NCBI RefSeq assembly: GCF_033439725.1
Contig: NW_026944388.1
Coordinates: 3,348,001 to 3,412,000 of the forward strand
Length of the DNA: 64,000 bases
Source of the DNA: Neurospora tetraspora
Taxonomy: Eukaryota > Ascomycota > Sordariomycetes > Sordariales > Sordariaceae
Direction of reading: 5' to 3'
How positions within the stretch are numbered: the first letter of the stretch is position 1; each line of letters begins with the position of its first letter. Shown piece by piece: positions 62,701 to 64,000 of the stretch. Under the pieces are notes generated by a model. That model searched no databases. It worked only from the letters and a program-made list of their open reading frames with translations, and was not told the origin of the DNA. Position numbers and translations under genes: made by a program.

Positions 62701-64000
62701 AAAATGTTTTGGTACGGATCGGAAATGTATTAACAAGATTCAACATAACATATTTAGTATCGGAATAGGCATATTCAAGCTAAAGAAGTTGACCCGAGGT
62801 CTCGAGCTAACAAACAAACCAGTATTGGACTGTACATTTGCGAGCAAGGTCAGGAAGTTGTGCAGCATCCCGATCGATAGACCAAGAAAGGAATTGTTTT
62901 TCGCTGGCTTTGTGGACAGGATCCCGACTTGGGCGGGACAAACAGCACCCGACAGCACCGATGCTGACGGCTCACAGGGGCTCACAGACACTCACACGCA
63001 CAGCTATTGATCAGATCTCGGTGCTGGTCCCAGGCAAAATCGTCGGCCGGCGTCTCACAGGAATCCCGCTCATGTTGAGGGCGTCCCAATGCGGAGTGAT
63101 CTTCGGAGTCGGCAACCTCGGGGCGACCTCCACCACGCGCCTTCAGCTGTCTACATGCACTTACTCATATGTACTACTATATCGGCCACATTCCAGTCCT
63201 TATAGGCTCGTATATGTCACAGCGGCATGGGTCAAATCTCCAAGCCTTCGCTTTTCGTGCGCGCAAGTTGCCAAGGCATGGATTGTCTTTGGCTTCTCTT
63301 TGGCCCTTTGCTGACCTGGCGTGCCTGGGTTTAACTCGCCTCGGAAATATCCACCTTTAGTCCCTCACAGGGCCCAATATCTGCATTTTACCTCTCTCGA
63401 CCATCAAAAGAGGATCCAGTCTTTGGACTACCTACCTATTGCCTGGCTCCCTGGGCTTTGGGTTTTGGACCGTCCTTAGGCCCCTAGAGCCCTGCAAATG
63501 CTACGGCGTAAAGATGATCAAACATGTTCAGCGGTTCTCCACCCCACTGTGATATGTCATCATCTAGGTGCCCGGCTCTCCATTTTGGTGGTAGGCGGGT
63601 ACCTGTACCTTGACTCTAACCTCGAATCCAACACAGACATCAAACCACCATGTTTATCACGAACTATTGCACGAGGACAAAGTGCTCCATCGCCTGAAAC
63701 AATAGAGAATCTCGCAGTGGCGGTGTGAAAGCCTGTACACGGCGGTGGCTTCCACTTGTACATCTGGATTCAGCCTGTCACCACCTCCACCCCCCTTCAG
63801 CTCCAGGGAATCGAAGGCCTCAGAGGCTCACAGAGCAGGCACCGGACGGAAAGAGGGAATAATTTCCAGTATCCCATCGTTGCCGTATTGAATCAACACA
63901 CACGGATTGTCTGACCAATCCGTCATGCAGCCCGCCCACACCCCGCTGTCACCAATGCTACGACCTTCCTTATCAAGCTCGGCGCTAGATCTCGACTTGC
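59711..64000. other. Gene-free right end (phosphodiesterase promoter and beyond)
   Basis: About 4.3 kb. The part next to 59710, especially 60290-60480, is CT-rich in the minus-strand direction and is probably the long leader of the phosphodiesterase gene. Around 60510-60730 the sequence is rich in GGTAC, GTACC and GGTAG words (for example GCAGGTACCT at 60592-60601). No frame resembles a known protein and I see no tRNA or rRNA. A gene starting beyond 64000 may have its promoter here. Confidence 0.5.

Overview
This is a gene-dense stretch of nuclear DNA from a filamentous ascomycete of the order Sordariales. Intron style (short, GT..AG, branch points such as TACTAAC or CTGAC), CT-rich leaders before start codons, and the protein sequences all point to Neurospora or a close relative such as Sordaria. 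From memory the gene order resembles part of Neurospora crassa linkage group I. I could not check this, so the species is an inference. There are no bacterial-style operons; each gene is its own transcription unit, on either strand.

Layout from left to right (strand in brackets): the 3' part of a giant bridge-like lipid-transfer protein, Fmp27/BLTP2 (+, cut by the window edge); NAD-specific glutamate dehydrogenase (-); kynureninase (+); ribosomal protein eL32 (-); a farnesylated Ydj1-type J-protein (-); mitochondrial glutamyl-tRNA synthetase (+); COP9 signalosome subunit 5 (-); prephenate dehydrogenase (-); an Ats1/Kti13-like RCC1-repeat protein (+); the checkpoint clamp subunit Rad9 (-); the Hsp90 co-chaperone Cdc37 (+); a secreted, probably GPI-anchored PLC-like protein (+); a 2EXR/F-box-like protein (+); a small putative secreted protein (+); ribosomal protein uS13 (+); the SBDS/Sdo1 ribosome-maturation factor (-); vacuolar carboxypeptidase Y (+); and a class I cAMP phosphodiesterase (-). 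Long gene-free stretches lie at 6.6-10.3, 13.7-19.1, 20.7-23.5, 38.0-40.2 and 59.7-64.0 kb.

Most genes are core housekeeping functions. Three concern amino-acid metabolism (glutamate, tryptophan, tyrosine), four translation or ribosome assembly (eL32, uS13, Sdo1, mitochondrial GluRS) and two the Hsp70/Hsp90 machinery. The window is not a biosynthetic cluster and I see no defence, secretion or transposon-encoded system. I rebuilt exon structures by hand from splice signals, reading frame and family conservation. This revealed details that simple ORF reading misses: a 4-nt first coding exon in csn-5, a hidden last exon in the glutamate dehydrogenase gene, two likely GC-AG introns (GluRS, Rad9), and a CaaX box encoded by the last exon of the J-protein gene.

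The only mobile-element-like feature I can support is a 156-bp element with 34-bp terminal inverted repeats, flanked by TA dinucleotides, at 21956-22111. I did not find a convincing undescribed system. The findings are mostly gene-structure oddities and structured non-coding DNA.
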